Part shown: positions 42,440-53,485 of the stretch, one piece after another
How positions within the stretch are numbered: position 1 is the first letter of the stretch
Layout: every line of letters begins with the position of its first letter
Assembly: GCF_040183065.1 (NCBI RefSeq)
Contig: NC_091120.1
Coordinates: 72,442,708-72,506,707, forward strand
DNA length: 64,000 bases
Source: Periplaneta americana
Lineage: Eukaryota; Arthropoda; Insecta; Blattodea; Blattidae
Direction: 5' to 3'
Translations under genes and position numbers: made by a program
The notes under the pieces: model-generated
What the model saw: the letters and a program-made list of their open reading frames with translations, nothing else
Database searches by the model: none
What the model was told of the DNA's origin: nothing

Positions 42440-43385
42440 AAACTTGACTATACTCTTCGAGACTCCAAATCAGACCTGGGCGTTAATAACTCAATTGAGT
42501 CACTGCAGACTATCCCTTAACTCCCCACTCCAACTTCCCCGACAGAGACAGTTATTTTTCGCACCGATGCGAGTAGACAATAAGTCAAGCATTCCAAGTG
42601 ACGGTTTGTATAATGTAGACATCATAGTTTTCGGCTCTCGCTGCTCACTTAAAATCCACCACTATTGCACAGTGCTTTACTGTGGGTTTGTTTCTAAAGC
42701 AGTGTAAGCGAAAAGGACATAGGCTGGGGTATCTTCTTTCCTTTTCCCTTCTCCTTTACGCCCAAAACAGTTCCAAATAATGTGTTAATATAGAGTACAT
42801 CAGGAACACATTGCAGTGAATAAGACGAGTCCGTTAAGCGTAGGAGTAATCATTCAAACATGTTACGTAATATAAAAGCGCTATATTTCACTGTAGGCCT
42901 AATGCATTTAAAAAAGTCAAAACTTTATCTTACTTAAAAGCAATATTTTCATATTCGTTATACAACTCCCCCACACCTATACATCATGACCATAAATGCA
43001 ATTTATTAAACCAATTCAAACAGAAATCATAGTCGTAAACAAAATGTTCTGAACGTCTTTCAAAATGAGGACGCGGAACAATTATAACAGTACGCAAATT
43101 GTAAATATTACAAATAATTTTAAGTCTGTACTCACAATCTTTCCAACGATGTTGCACTGTGGAGTCGATCCTGTAAATGAAATAGAAAATATTAATATTC
43201 TGAATTTTTTAATATTTCCAGAAATAGTTAACAGTAAAAAGGGAATTCTATAGGCTATTTTGTTTTACATTCTCGTCTCGTCACATCTTACATTATGTTT
43301 TTAATCTATTTCCACTCTTTTCCCAAATTGTAATGTCATTATAGAAGTCTTCAGAACCTTCGTAAAAATTTTACTCAGTAGATGT
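42440..43385. other. No recognisable gene
   Basis: CAGACCTGGGCGTTAATAAC at 42472 resembles a hAT terminus, with no partner. The rest is featureless and AT-rich. Confidence 0.3.
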
Positions 43386-43390
43386 AAATA

Positions 43391-44112
43391 CAGAGTTGTT
43401 ATTGGTTTGGTTTACCGATCTACGGCATATGGACCGGCCGGCGATAAACTATCGTCTGCTGCTGCCCACTCTGTTCCCCGATTCCGCTCCACGTTGGACG
43501 CCGCTTTTTGTGCAATTGTGCGATTGTTATGAGTGCATGGTGTGAGATACCGCTTAGAATGACTCGCTATTTGACTCTAGAAGAAAGAGTGTTGCGTGCA
43601 AGTCGTAATATGAATCGGCTCGCCGAGTCTGTACGGAGTTTATTGCGAAATTTTGGAATACTCGACCGCCGACGAGGCAGGGAGTGCTTAAGTTAGTGAA
43701 TACATTTGAGAACACGGGATCGGTGTTAAAATACCATAGAAACAGATCAGTTTTTAACAGAGGCTACATTAGATCAAATTGGCGCCATTCTGGAAAGCGA
43801 ATTTTATCTGTGGCCTACTACGAAAGAGAGGGCGTATCAGTCTAATTCCAATACACTTCAGAAACTGAAAGTTAACATGGAGTTGGAAATTACAAGAATT
43901 TCAGGGCAAGAATTGGGGAGAGTCAACGAGAACATATTTACGCGATATTCCACTTGTGTGGGACAAGAGGGTCGATATTTTCATCATCTATTATAAGCCA
44001 AGTGTGTTGTAGTTTAATTGCGCTGTTACGGCACTAATTCTGGCGGCCGAACCGCAGTCCTCGCCAAGGACGCGCGACAGTACATCGGTAAACCAAACCG
44101 AAAACAACTCTG
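43391..44112 (+). mobile_element. Internally deleted mariner-like element, 722 bp
   Basis: The TIR CAGAGTTGTTATTGGTTTGG, TTTACCGAT matches the complement of the right end CAGAGTTGTTTTCGGTTTGG, TTTACCGAT. TA flanks both ends (43389-43390, 44113-44114). Contains an N-terminal transposase remnant (HTH), and the catalytic part is gone. Confidence 0.85.
43556..43850 (+). pseudogene. Mariner-like transposase N-terminal HTH remnant
   Basis: TRYLTLEERVLRASRNMNRL (first helix-turn-helix, usually LTxEERxxI), then a shift to VLKLVNTFENTGSVLKYHRN (second HTH, LVNKFEETGSV) and RSVFNRGYIRSNWRHSGKRI. The order is that of the DNA-binding half of a mariner transposase. No DDE/D core remains. Confidence 0.65.
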
Positions 44113-44453
44113 TATTTTTTTGGAATTTAAAAAGCCACTGTCGACTCGGAAAAGTTTCAGCATGAAAATAACGCGAAAAAAGTAATGTGAGCAAGAATGA
44201 TGAGGCCAGATAATCAGCGCCTTTCAGAGTATGTTTTCGAAAATTTAAGCCCTTGTCTAAAAAAAGGTCTCGAAATTCTTTCTGAAATTATTTGAGAATA
44301 TGAAGTGAAACAGAACAAGTCTGGTTGGCACTTTGAACCGAGCAAGAAAAAGAGGTATCTGCTAAAGTAAAGAACTCCCGCTCCTCTTTGTGTGATATGA
44401 AAATCTTGAAAAGAGTGACATATTATCAAGGAAATTTTTAAAATGATACAATA

Positions 44454-45157
44454 CAGTAGAGTCTCGTTAATCCGAACTACGCTGATCCGAAAATCTGGTT
44501 AATCCAAACAAAATTATTTTAATAAAAAAACTAAATTTATTGTAATAGTACAAAGTAGCGAAAAGAAAAAAAAAGTATAAATTTACTCAATTTCTTTTAC
44601 TTTAACCCGTAATTGGTGAGGTGGTGTCAGTGAGTACCCCAGCCATTGTAAGAAAAGAAGCTTGCGCCAGGGGGGTGTGCGGAGGGTTCCTGTTCAATCA
44701 GATATTTTTTTTCTTTTTCATTGCTTATTATGCTGCCCTTTTCCCTAATTTTGAAGGAAACCTAGTTAAAACAAATAAAAGTACTGATTATATAAATTCA
44801 AAATTCAGTTTGATTATCTGAGTGCTACGATACAAGGTTCTAAGTTGGGGTAAGTGCAATCCCCACCTCACCACTTACGGGTTAAAAATTATGAAAATAG
44901 CACATTCAAGGGTACTTAAACAATTAATGTTTTCTGTACATAATTTACACTTCTGTCATGCTCATAAAATCAGTCATTTTCTGTTGTTGTAATGAAGTGA
45001 ACCTGTTGGTTGTGGTTCTAAAAATAGCACCACCACCGTCTCTCAGCGCTCGTGAATAGCATGCATTGCATTACAGGAAATATTTCGGTTAATCCGAAAA
45101 TCTTGTAATCCGAATAGGTCTTGGTCCCAATTAGTTTGGATGAACGAGACTCTACTG
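44454..45157. mobile_element. Pogo/Tigger-like element with TA duplication
   Basis: Left CAGTAGAGTCTCGTTAATCC and complement of the right CAGTAGAGTCTCGTTCATCC. The CAGTAGAGTC..TAATCCGA terminus is characteristic of pogo-group elements, and inner copies of TTAATCCGAA occur near both ends. TA lies at 44452-44453 and 45158-45159. No transposase. Split by the nested element at 44606. Confidence 0.85.
44606..44881. mobile_element. piggyBac-like MITE nested in the pogo-like element
   Basis: CCCGTAATTGGTGAGGTGG and, on the complement of the right, CCCGTAAGTGGTGAGGTGG. TTAA directly abuts both ends (44602-44605, 44882-44885). TTAA plus terminal CCC..GGG is the piggyBac signature. 276 bp, non-coding. 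Confidence 0.85.
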
Positions 45158-45159
45158 TA

Positions 45160-45880
45160 CTAAGTTCATTTCACTTTGTCGTTCAAATTCTAACATTCTA
45201 CAACGATTCAAACTATAGCGTTGATCATGTCGATCAAATGAATCACAAGTAGACCTACTCAGTAAAGTAAGCACCACATAGGGGCCTCCTGTACACAATC
45301 AGTAATAGTCTTGATCTAGCTGCATAAGTGCATGGATTCTACACAAATAGTTGAGCAACAAAGATTTCGCGACGCTACTCTTTTGCTGAAGCTGTCTTGA
45401 GAGCTCACTGAGTTAAAAGACTAATGGACAGAATCAAGTATATGTAAGTGATGGCTCTGATCTTCATAAATGAGACAAAAGAAGACGCTGCCAAAGAAAG
45501 AAAATCTATAAAGGAGAGAAAAGTTACAACAGATGTCGCACTTTAAAAAATGCAATGTAATAAATGAATTGGAAAGAAGAAGAAGAAAATATTTACATTT
45601 GTAACTTGTAATAATCATACTGCACCTTCTTCGCGCATTAAAAAAAATGTGTAGAGTAAGAGGAAGTATTAAGAAATTTGTGATGTTATCATAAAAATAG
45701 CAATAGATAACCTCTCAGACATATTAAGTGCTTTTGTTCTACAATATTCGTTGGTTCTTTTTTGCAAGTGTAATCCCTATGTAGCCTACGTTCAAAATAT
45801 GTAGACTAATTGTTAATATTTAATTCATATGTTTAATAGGTCTACCGATAATAAAGGTCATTAATATCCACTTAACACAA
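45160..45880. other. No recognisable feature
   Basis: No ORF with motif, no repeat detected. A 65-codon minus ORF at 45421-45618 is hydrophobic but has no start context or family resemblance. Confidence 0.3.
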
Positions 45881-45984
45881 ATTAATGATTTTGAAAACTA
45901 CATTTACTATGCAAATAAAATCTACGAACTGTATGCGATACTGTACACATCTCTCTCTCTCACTCACACACATACACACACACG

Positions 45985-46940
45985 TTCGCAGTTGTGAGCA
46001 GTATGGGATGAAAATAAATGGGGCGTTCAGAGCACAAGGTAATCAAGTCACAAAAATAAAGTTTTCAAAAAATTAGACTTACAGTCTTTATGTATAGTTA
46101 ATAACCCATTAAAGATGAGTGTGATTTTAAACATTTGCACCATTGCAAAGATTGTGAGGGCATGATTCTTTTATGTTCTGAAAGTAGCCTCATCTATGGT
46201 ACCTACAGACGAAATATCTCCCAATTGGCCGCAAATGGACTTAATTCCCTTGTGCTCGGAACGCCCCAAATGTAACGAAGGCGAAGACCATGATTATCGA
46301 AGGAGAAATTATTCGAAATGACGCTGTGGAACAAGTGGATAACTTCAAATACTTGGGGTGTACTGTAAGCAGTAACATGAGCTGCTATCAGGAATTCAAG
46401 AGGATAGCAATGGCAAAGAAAGCTTTCAGTATAAAAAAGAGCATCTTCTGCATACCTTTGGGAAAAGATCTCAGGAAGAGACTAGTAAAATGCTTCGTGT
46501 GGTGTGTGGTATTGTATTAGATAGAAACAAGCACATTCCGATGAAGTGAAGAGAAACAACTAGAAGCATTTGAAATGTGGATATGAAGAAGAACTGAACA
46601 TATGAAATGAACAGATAGAATAAGAAATAAAGCTATGCTAGAAAGAGTGAGTGAAGAAAGACTAATGCTAAAACCGATGAGGAACAAAAAAAAATAATAA
46701 TAATAATAATTGCAGAATCAATGGCTAAAAGGAAATTGCCTACTGAAGGATGCAGTAGAAGAAATGGCGAACGGGAGAAATTTCGGGACAGAAGAAGATA
46801 TCAGATAATAGACAACATTAAGATTCATGGATCATATGAGGAAACTGAAAGGAAAGCGGAAAGTAGAGAAGATTGGGTAATGTTAGGTTTGCAGTGAAAG
46901 ACCTGCCCTTGGGTAGAAGACTATATATGAATGAATATAT
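45985..46940 (+). mobile_element. LINE relic with (GAAT)n tail, split by a MITE
   Basis: It reads SCEQYGMKIN (45990-46019), then after a 248-bp insertion VTKAKTMIIEG, AVEQVDNFKYLGCTVSSNMS, AKKAFSIKKSIFC and, with stops, the ERVSEERL and NGRN..RRRYQIIDNIKIHGSYEE region, ending CAGTGAAAGACCTGCCCTTG and GAATGAATAT. It matches the 58.8-59.8 kb copy collinearly. Confidence 0.8.
46020..46267. mobile_element. 248-bp MITE inserted into the LINE
   Basis: Ends GGGGCGTTCAGAGCACAAGG and complement GGGGCGTTCCGAGCACAAGG, continuing TAATCAAGTC / GAATTAAGTC. Removing it rejoins the LINE frame ...MKIN|VTKAKTM.... AAAT lies on both sides (46016-46019, 46268-46271), a 4-bp candidate duplication. Superfamily not recognised. 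Confidence 0.8.
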
Positions 46941-46944
46941 ACAT

Positions 46945-47980
46945 GTCTCTCCAAGTTATCAGTTATCCCTACCGCATGTAACAGACATACGTACATAATT
47001 TGGTTTATAAATATTTCTTGTTTTGAAATGAGGCATTTTTGTCCCATTCCTTATTCCACAATGAAGACGATGTTCGATCTTACTAGTTCATTTCCCATGC
47101 CATGTAAGACACGTGTATCATACTGTAGGTTTCTGTAACACCTTTCATAGTCACTGCGTGCTAGCATGAAACATTCACTTATACGATGTGATATTACTAT
47201 TTATATCATATCTCTTATTATTTTTGTTATTGTTATTATGATTTGGAATGATGTTTCTTCCGTCAGTATGACACATGGCACGAAAACTGACATTAAGGTC
47301 ACTCTGCTAACCACATCAGTGGTACTATAAAAAAAGACCCTACACATATACTGTTTCCGCTGGGTTCGTCCATTTTGCACTCACTTGTCAGTGTGTGAAG
47401 TGACTGCAAGAGGAGAACTCCATTACCAAGAGTCGAAGTAACGTTTCACATTCTTCATGTAATATACATCTCCGTCAATAGTAAGTTAGTTGTGCATGTG
47501 TGTGTGAAACTTTGTGTTAGTAAGCACGCTCTTTTGAAATATTCAGCATGCCGAATATGTTGTCGTTACTATTAAAGAATTATTTTTGTTGGATTGATTT
47601 TTAATTTTTCGGAAGCGCATGTGTTTAGCGCAGCAGCGATCTTCGGCAGAGGTATGTTGTACAACCTATCACACGGACCCTGTATTAAAAAATTATAGTT
47701 TATGAGTTCATTTAGTCTATTACTTAGGCCCTATATAGAAATAATATACTGATTATTGGACGATACTGCATCACTTAAGAAGAAATATTTATTGCAGAAA
47801 CAAATGCTGAACATTCATACAAATGTATCTATACAATTTACTGAAATGTAAGGAAAAAGTAACAAAATTCAACTAAGATTTTCATCAAACTTCTCGAAAG
47901 TGGGTTTGGACTAATAATCAGTTTATATTATGACGAAGTTGATTCATATTTTTGAGGTGGTTTTATGGAACTTCCTGTAA
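46945..47980. other. No recognisable feature
   Basis: Unannotated intergenic sequence. ORFs are shorter than 60 codons and motif-free. Confidence 0.3.
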
Positions 47981-47984
47981 CTTT

Positions 47985-48171
47985 ATTATCTATCTATCTA
48001 TCTCTATATATCTATCTCTATCTATCTATATCTATATCTATATCTATCTCTATCTATATCTATCTCTATATCTCTATCTATCTCTATATCTCTATCTATA
48101 TCTCTATCTATCTATATATCTATCTCTATCTATCTATCTCTATCTATATCCATCTATCTCTATCTATATCC

Positions 48172-48205
<34 letters not shown>

Positions 48206-48260
48206 ATCTATATCTATCTATCTATATCTATATCTATATCTATATCTATATCTATCTATT
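47985..48260 (+). repeat. (TATC)n microsatellite, about 270 bp
   Basis: A long array of TATC with TATA and TCTC variants. The two 100-codon Tyr/Ile/Ser/Leu ORFs over it are artefacts. Confidence 0.95.
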
Positions 48261-48261
48261 C

Positions 48262-48312
48262 ATTTATTCATTTATTTAATCTGACAATTAAGGCCATAAG
48301 GCCTTCTCTTCT
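48262..48312 (-). mobile_element. LINE 3'-end fragment
   Basis: The complement reads AGGCCTTATGGCCTTAATTG, TCAGATTAAATAAATG, the terminal signature also at 41740-41772. It abuts the (TATC)n array, which may have grown from its tail. Confidence 0.55.
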
Positions 48313-48592
48313 GTTTCACAAAAATTATTTTAAAATACTACTGGTACCTTTAATCTATTCAACGATAGTTCATACTGAATTAAGATATTGATATTATACA
48401 AATAAGAGAAGTGATATTGGACTATTATCACCACATTTATAGGCAGAAAAAGAGAAGGGGAGATCAGAGATACGGAAAGGAAATCCACAGGAGGGGTATA
48501 TGATGTTTACATTACATTCATCATAAATTCTTTTATTTCTAAAAATATTCTGAAGATAAATATTTTGTTAATTCATCATAATACATGTTATA

Positions 48593-49205
48593 CAGAATGC
48601 TTCAGAAATCAACCGAAGAAATTTATTTGGTTATGGAAGGGTTGTAGACAAGCAATTTCAGATAGGGAACCCAGAGTCTACGATGAAAAATATCTGAGTT
48701 ATTAGTTGTTAAATTGTTTACACCTGACACTCATAATCCAGAATTAATATTAAATAGATATATGGAATGTTTGGGATGGTTTCGAACTATATTAGGGATT
48801 TAATGAAGCCTAATTGTTAAGAACTAACCAACCGTGTTTCCAAAATTTATATTTTACAAACTCAATAAAATTGCCAGCAGATAATGGGACAGTACGTCAC
48901 TACAGCCTTACTGCTTTCTGTTTCAACCTCATTCATTTTCGTCATTATACCTATTTTAGACGAGAATTACCGGCATGAAACTGGGTTGCATTCAGAAAGT
49001 ATTAATTTATTACATCTATCTTAAATACGAAGAAATTAATTGCAATCAATTATTTGTTTTATTAGATTTATTTTCTTTATTTGATGTTATTTTTTTATGT
49101 AACGGATAACGCGACAGACCTCAGATCAATAGGTAGTACTGGCCCAAAAATATATCACTCCATTCAACCACTTTAATTTCTTCAGTTGATTACTGAAACA
49201 CTCTG
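48593..49205. mobile_element. 613-bp DNA element with TA duplication
   Basis: Ends CAGAATGCTTCAGAAATCAA, CCGAAGAAATT and complement CAGAGTGTTTCAGTAATCAA, CTGAAGAAATT. TA lies at 48591-48592 and 49206-49207. Non-coding interior. Tc1/mariner type by its duplication. Confidence 0.8.
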
Positions 49206-49573
49206 TATAGTGTTTAAAGAAATTGTTACGTATTACTTTAGCGCAAATTTATTAAATATGCTATATAATATATTTGTTTTGCTCAAAAAATTGTTGCATA
49301 AAGACCTGCCCTTGGGCGGAAAACTATGAATGAATAAGTATACTGGAAATTTATGAAAAAAAATACAATGTATTTTATAAAAATAAATTTGCATATTTCT
49401 TTATAAGTTTCAATAAAATAATATACAAACATTTCTTTAACCACTGCACATAACATAGTACCATTGTTCACAACGGAAATTATTTTATCTTGTGTCACTG
49501 TAGGCCTAAACAAAATACGAGTAATTTTTTACTACAGATTCGGAAAGTGAACATTGTTCAAACACTATTTGTT

Positions 49574-49690
49574 TTTATTGATTTTACGACACTTTATCAG
49601 CTGCGATGGTTATCTAGCATACGAGTATATTGATGGTGATAATGCCAGCGAAATGACTTCAGGGTCCAGCGCCGAAAGTTTACCATAATC
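49574..49690 (-). mobile_element. SINE body fragment
   Basis: GATTTTACGACACTTTATCA, GATGGTGATAATGCCAGCGA, GGGTCCAGCGCCGAAAGTTT: same family as 53231-53485, diverged and truncated. It forms the end of the exon-like ORF described next. Confidence 0.65.
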
Positions 49691-49876
49691 AGAATTTATT
49701 TCTTGTGTTAAGTTAAAGAAATTTTTCCTTGTGAATGTTTGACACTGGTAATTTTCACGCGGATGTGACAGATTAAAGTACACATCTAGCGGTACATTTT
49801 CAGAGCGCTGGGTGACGTCAGTGGACATTAAAATTACAGTAAGAACGAACGCCCATATACGGCAAACTGAAAACAT
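49690..49876 (-). CDS. Orphan exon-like ORF with signal peptide, unknown product
   Basis: From ATG at 49876 (minus) the frame reads MFSVCRIWAFVLTVILMSTD, a good secretory signal (Arg, then a hydrophobic core AFVLTVILM), followed by a hydrophilic stretch VPLDVYFNLSHPRENYQCQT and NFFNLTQEIN with two Asn-x-Ser/Thr sites. Codon use looks mixed rather than repeat-like. The frame runs into SINE sequence at 49690; a GT (TATG|GTAAAC) just before it is a weak donor. No neighbouring exon was found. It may be a true first exon, a gene relic or chance. Confidence 0.3.
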
Positions 49877-50028
49877 TGATCACGATCACATATCTCATCT
49901 GATACACTTGACGTGTTGTAGCTAGTAGAAATCAGTGTAACGCATGCGCAGTAGATACCACTCACTTCCAATCCAATATTCGCTGTCGCACAAGATAATC
50001 GCAAGATCTTCAGAATGAAATAACTGAG

Positions 50029-50220
50029 GTGGCTGTGTGGTACAGATCTGTAATCTGACACGCAGAATGTCCGGTTTCGAGTTTCAGTGAGGTCTTGGAT
50101 TTTTCATTGAAAATTCCACAGTAACTTTTGGCTAACAAGGTTGCAAGTTCTCTCTTCCCCATGATAGACATTCTCCGATCACTAGTTAGAGAAGTGAGAA
50201 GGGAGTTGACGAGGTACAAA
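50029..50220 (+). mobile_element. tRNA-derived SINE, fourth head type
   Basis: GGTGGCTGTGTGGTACAGAT (A-box-like) and GTCCGGTTTCGAGTTTC (B-box-like), then AGTGAGGTCTTGGATTTTTC. Diverged. Ends by 50220 where the foldback element begins. Confidence 0.45.
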
Positions 50221-50249
50221 CGAGGTTGCCTGTATGAAACCTGAAACTA

Positions 50250-50470
50250 AGGGCTGGTTCACACGATACGGGAATTTCTCGAAACGAATATTTATTCAAA
50301 TCGATTTCTTGCGGACAGCAGTGTAGATACAGTTCGATTTTTTTCCCGTGCATAACGAAATTCAAGTTACATACGAGAAAAATCGAATCGTGTGTACATT
50401 GCTGTCCGCACGAAATCTATTCGAATAAATGCCCGTTTCGAGAAATTCCCGAATCGTGTAAACGTACCCT
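50250..50470. mobile_element. 221-bp foldback MITE
   Basis: Almost entirely palindromic: GGGAATTTCTCGAAACGAAT and complement GGGAATTTCTCGAAACGGGC, then TTGCGGACAGCAGTGTA / GTGCGGACAGCAATGTA. Outer ends AGGGCTGGTTCACACGA / AGGGTACGTTTACACGA. TA on both sides (50248-50249, 50471-50472). Confidence 0.8.
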
Positions 50471-50940
50471 TAGATACGCAGCACGGGCGACGTTTAAAGG
50501 GTATGGGAAGTTGGGAGGGAGGGATGGATGGAGGAAGGGGGGGGGGAAAGAGAGAGAGAGAGAAATTTCTATCAGAGTTTAATATTTTAAAATAATTATT
50601 AATTGAATAGTACCGCTAAAGAAAAAATGTGAGAAATGTGTTGCAATATTAAATATTCCACTTTTATGAAGTCTTAAGAATAAAAAAAGAGTTAATTATG
50701 ACTTTGCTTAAATGAAACCAACGAGTTACCCTTTGCTACATTAGTGGTTATCTATTGCAAATAAAAGTTCTAGTTTTCTGTTAATTGAATTTAGAATTTA
50801 TTTATCAATAAAATTATGTGTTCATTTGCTCGCACCTACGCCATATTAGTACCTAGTGTATTTAAATCTCGCATTGTATACGTGTATACGTAGGATAAAT
50901 TAAAACTAGGTCTGTGTGTGAAAAGTGTAAATGCACTGTA

Positions 50941-51131
50941 AAGTGGGGTAAACTTCGCCATAAAACGAACAAATTAAAACATGATATCCACCTTATTTGT
51001 GATTTTAAAAAAAAGTAAAAATAATACTTAAGAAACTGAGAAGAAAAAATGAACTTTAAAAAATGTGTTCAACATACATGTATGTATCATAATTTAAAAT
51101 TTTCTTTTTGTGATAAAGTTTACCCCCATTT
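50941..51131. mobile_element. 191-bp MITE-like inverted repeat
   Basis: AAGTGGGGTAAACTTCGCCA and complement AAATGGGGGTAAACTTTATC, flanked by TA (50939-50940, 51132-51133). AT-rich interior. Confidence 0.65.
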
Positions 51132-51668
51132 TACGGTATGGAAAATAGTTCATTTCAGTGTAAATTCGTATTATGACGGAGGTACGCTACGCGTTATACC
51201 TCGAAAGATCTTCCCTAAAAATTAGACACCCCTCAAGCAAAAACTGAAATGACGCCCCTAATATATTGCGAACCTTAAGAACAGTTTGTAATGTGTGTCA
51301 GAAAGCTATGAACCGGGGTTGCGTAATAGTTCATTATAACAGACTCAGTGCTAGGGGTTCACACTCCACAATTAGGATAATAATAAAAGTAGGTCAAAGG
51401 ATGGTCTTCATCATCTAGTTTTTCTAAACTTCTGCGTTATTCAATGGTGCGAGAAAAATGTTTTTTAGTATCTAAAGCAAGGGTAGGACGCTTGGCGCAA
51501 TGGGACAGTTACGATATGCGAGACAAATGTCGAGGCCATCTGGATGCGTTATTCAGTGGTAGGTCCATAGTAAAAAATGTTTTTAGTGTGTACAACGGAT
51601 GTGGACAAACTCCGGCTTGAGGATGACTTTCTATGGCTGATGGTAAACTATAATAATTATATATAATT

Positions 51669-51735
51669 AATCTCTTCTCCGCGGATGAGACGCTAGCCCG
51701 AGGGTGCAGTGTGCTGATTACCGCTGCTCTAGATA
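51669..51735 (+). repeat. Dispersed repeat, copy 2 (see 1190-1262)
   Basis: TCTCTTCTCCG, GAGACGCTAGCCCGAGGG and TGCAGTGTGCTGATTACCGC. Upstream, 51423-51604 shows a diverged duplication around GCGTTATTCA(A/G)TGGT. Confidence 0.5.
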
Positions 51736-52239
51736 GAGAGAGGTGACGATTAGGGAGCATGAACGCGGCAGCAGCTGCAAACACCTTGATATATTTATAT
51801 ACAGTGCTTTTTTTTTTCTTCTTCATATCTTTGAAACTGTGCATTCTCTTTTAGTGCATTCAAAAACCCACAACTATACTTTCTGAACGTTGTACTTGAT
51901 TACTGCAGTCAATTCTTAAACAAAAATAAAATTACAGTCCATAATTTTATTAGCGACATATCCTTTCGCTTTTGACATGGCTCGGTACGGACCGATCATT
52001 AATGCCGAGCATAGTCGGCGCTAGTGTTCCATATGATTGTCCAATTGTTTTTTTTTTTTTTTTTTTTACCTACAAGTTACAAATAATGACAGTTCTTATA
52101 ATGTGTAATGGGCATTTGTGTAGCTATACCTCTGTAAAATCCTACATGGCAGAAGTGCATATTATGCGCAACTCTAGCCGACAGTGAGTCCAAGAAAAGA
52201 CACAGGCCTATGTCGTTATTCAGACTTAGTAATAACAAT

Positions 52240-52392
52240 AATAATATTAATAACAATGATAATAATAATAAATATTATTATTATTTAATATTCGGTAGTC
52301 TTTTTGTGCTTCTTCCATTAACCACCTACGTAAAGAGGGCCAGAGAAGGCCTGACGGCCTTATCTCTACCAGGTTAAATAAATAAATACTAA
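52240..52392 (+). mobile_element. LINE 3'-end fragment with (TAA)n
   Basis: GGCCTGACGGCCTTATCTCT, ACCAGGTTAAATAAATAAAT: the same terminal signature as at 41.7 kb, preceded by an ATT/TAA-rich stretch. Confidence 0.6.
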
Positions 52393-52439
52393 TACTAAGT
52401 CAAAATCGTTGCTGCATGGGCCATTAGAAAATTAATGAC

Positions 52440-52900
52440 AACATTTTAATAAAGATCAAAAGCTTATTTATTTACAGTGCACATAATTACAGTTCTTAGA
52501 GCTAACCTGCTTCAATATAAAATAACCGCCGCCACATCTCTGGAAGGCGATTGATGCCATCCACAACGTTACTTTGCTCTAAGCTTCTAATTGACTGTTC
52601 TACAGCTGTTATAATAGCCTGTCTATTTCTAATGCGTACCACTAGCTGTGGTTCTTTCATCTTATGAGAATGACGTAGTCGCAAGGACTCATATCTGGAG
52701 AATACGGAGGATGTTCAAGAATTATCCAGTTTCACATGTTCGGTAAATTAACGACTTGGGTAGCCATGTGACAACGAGCACCATTGCGAAGAACAATGGG
52801 TAATTAAGAAATTTCGTCGCTTCCTGTATTCCAAAAAGTGACTGTAATATGCAGCATTCATGTTTATTCCAAATGGAACAATGAGTTATTAATACATCTC
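52440..52900 (-). pseudogene. Mariner transposase C-terminal half, degenerate
   Basis: The minus strand gives IVLRNGARCHMATQVVNLP (usually LxxDNARPH, so the catalytic Asp is lost), NWIILEHPPYSPDMSPCDYV (the PPYSPDxSPxDY catalytic motif), then, shifted, KMKEPQLVV, AVEQSIRSLEQSNVVDGINR and LPEMWRRL. A different mariner lineage from those at 5.9, 12.8 and 43.5 kb. Confidence 0.75.
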
Positions 52901-53230
52901 CATAATCATAAACAACAAACGTAAGCTTGAGTGGGTCATGATCTCATCTGCATATTTTTGGCCTAAGGCGTTGCAGTTAACAGCTCTATCATTGCAATCA
53001 CTGCATATAAAGTATAAATATGATACTGCCTTATAACTTACAAATACATAAAACGTACCACTCAATCTCACAGGGGAAACTCGGCTAATTTCGCAGTACG
53101 TGTAATTCCGCAATAGTGCATATATGATTTTACTGCGACTTTACAATAGCGTGAACGTATGTTTTGAGAGGCTGTCAACAGGAAGCATGTCCTCTGCAGT
53201 GCTACAGAAAAAATCAAGGATATTGGTCGA

Positions 53231-53485
53231 GTTTTTTTAATTGGGTTATTTTATGACCCTGTATCAACATCTAGGTTATTTAGCATCTGAATGATATGAA
53301 GGTGATAATGCCGGTGAGATGAGTCCGGGGTCCAGCACCAAAAGTTACCCAGCATTTGCTCGTATTGGGTTGAGGGAAAACCCCGGAAAAAACCTCAACC
53401 AGGTAACTTGCCCCGACCGGGAATCGAACCCGGGCCACCTGGTTTCGCAGCCAGACGCGCTGACCGTTACTCCACAGGTGTGGAC
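53231..53485 (-). mobile_element. Full-length tRNA-derived SINE with 11-bp target duplication
   Basis: On the minus strand: CCACACCTGTGGAGTAACGG (box A), GGCCCGGGTTCGATTCCCGG (box B), then TTACCTGGTTGAGGTTTTTT, CCGGCATTATCACCTTCATA, GATGTTGATACAGGGTCATA and a 3' AAATAACCCAATTAAAAAAA end. ATATTGGTCGA occurs at 53220-53230 and 53486-53496. The best-defined member of the family that also appears at 18797, 39488 and 49574. Confidence 0.95.

Noticed and set aside
42472-42495. hAT-like terminus CAGACCTGGGCG
   Set aside because: No matching inverted end or 8-bp duplication nearby.
47952-48284. 100-codon Ser/Ile/Tyr/Leu ORFs
   Set aside because: Microsatellite (TATC)n translation, no protein character.
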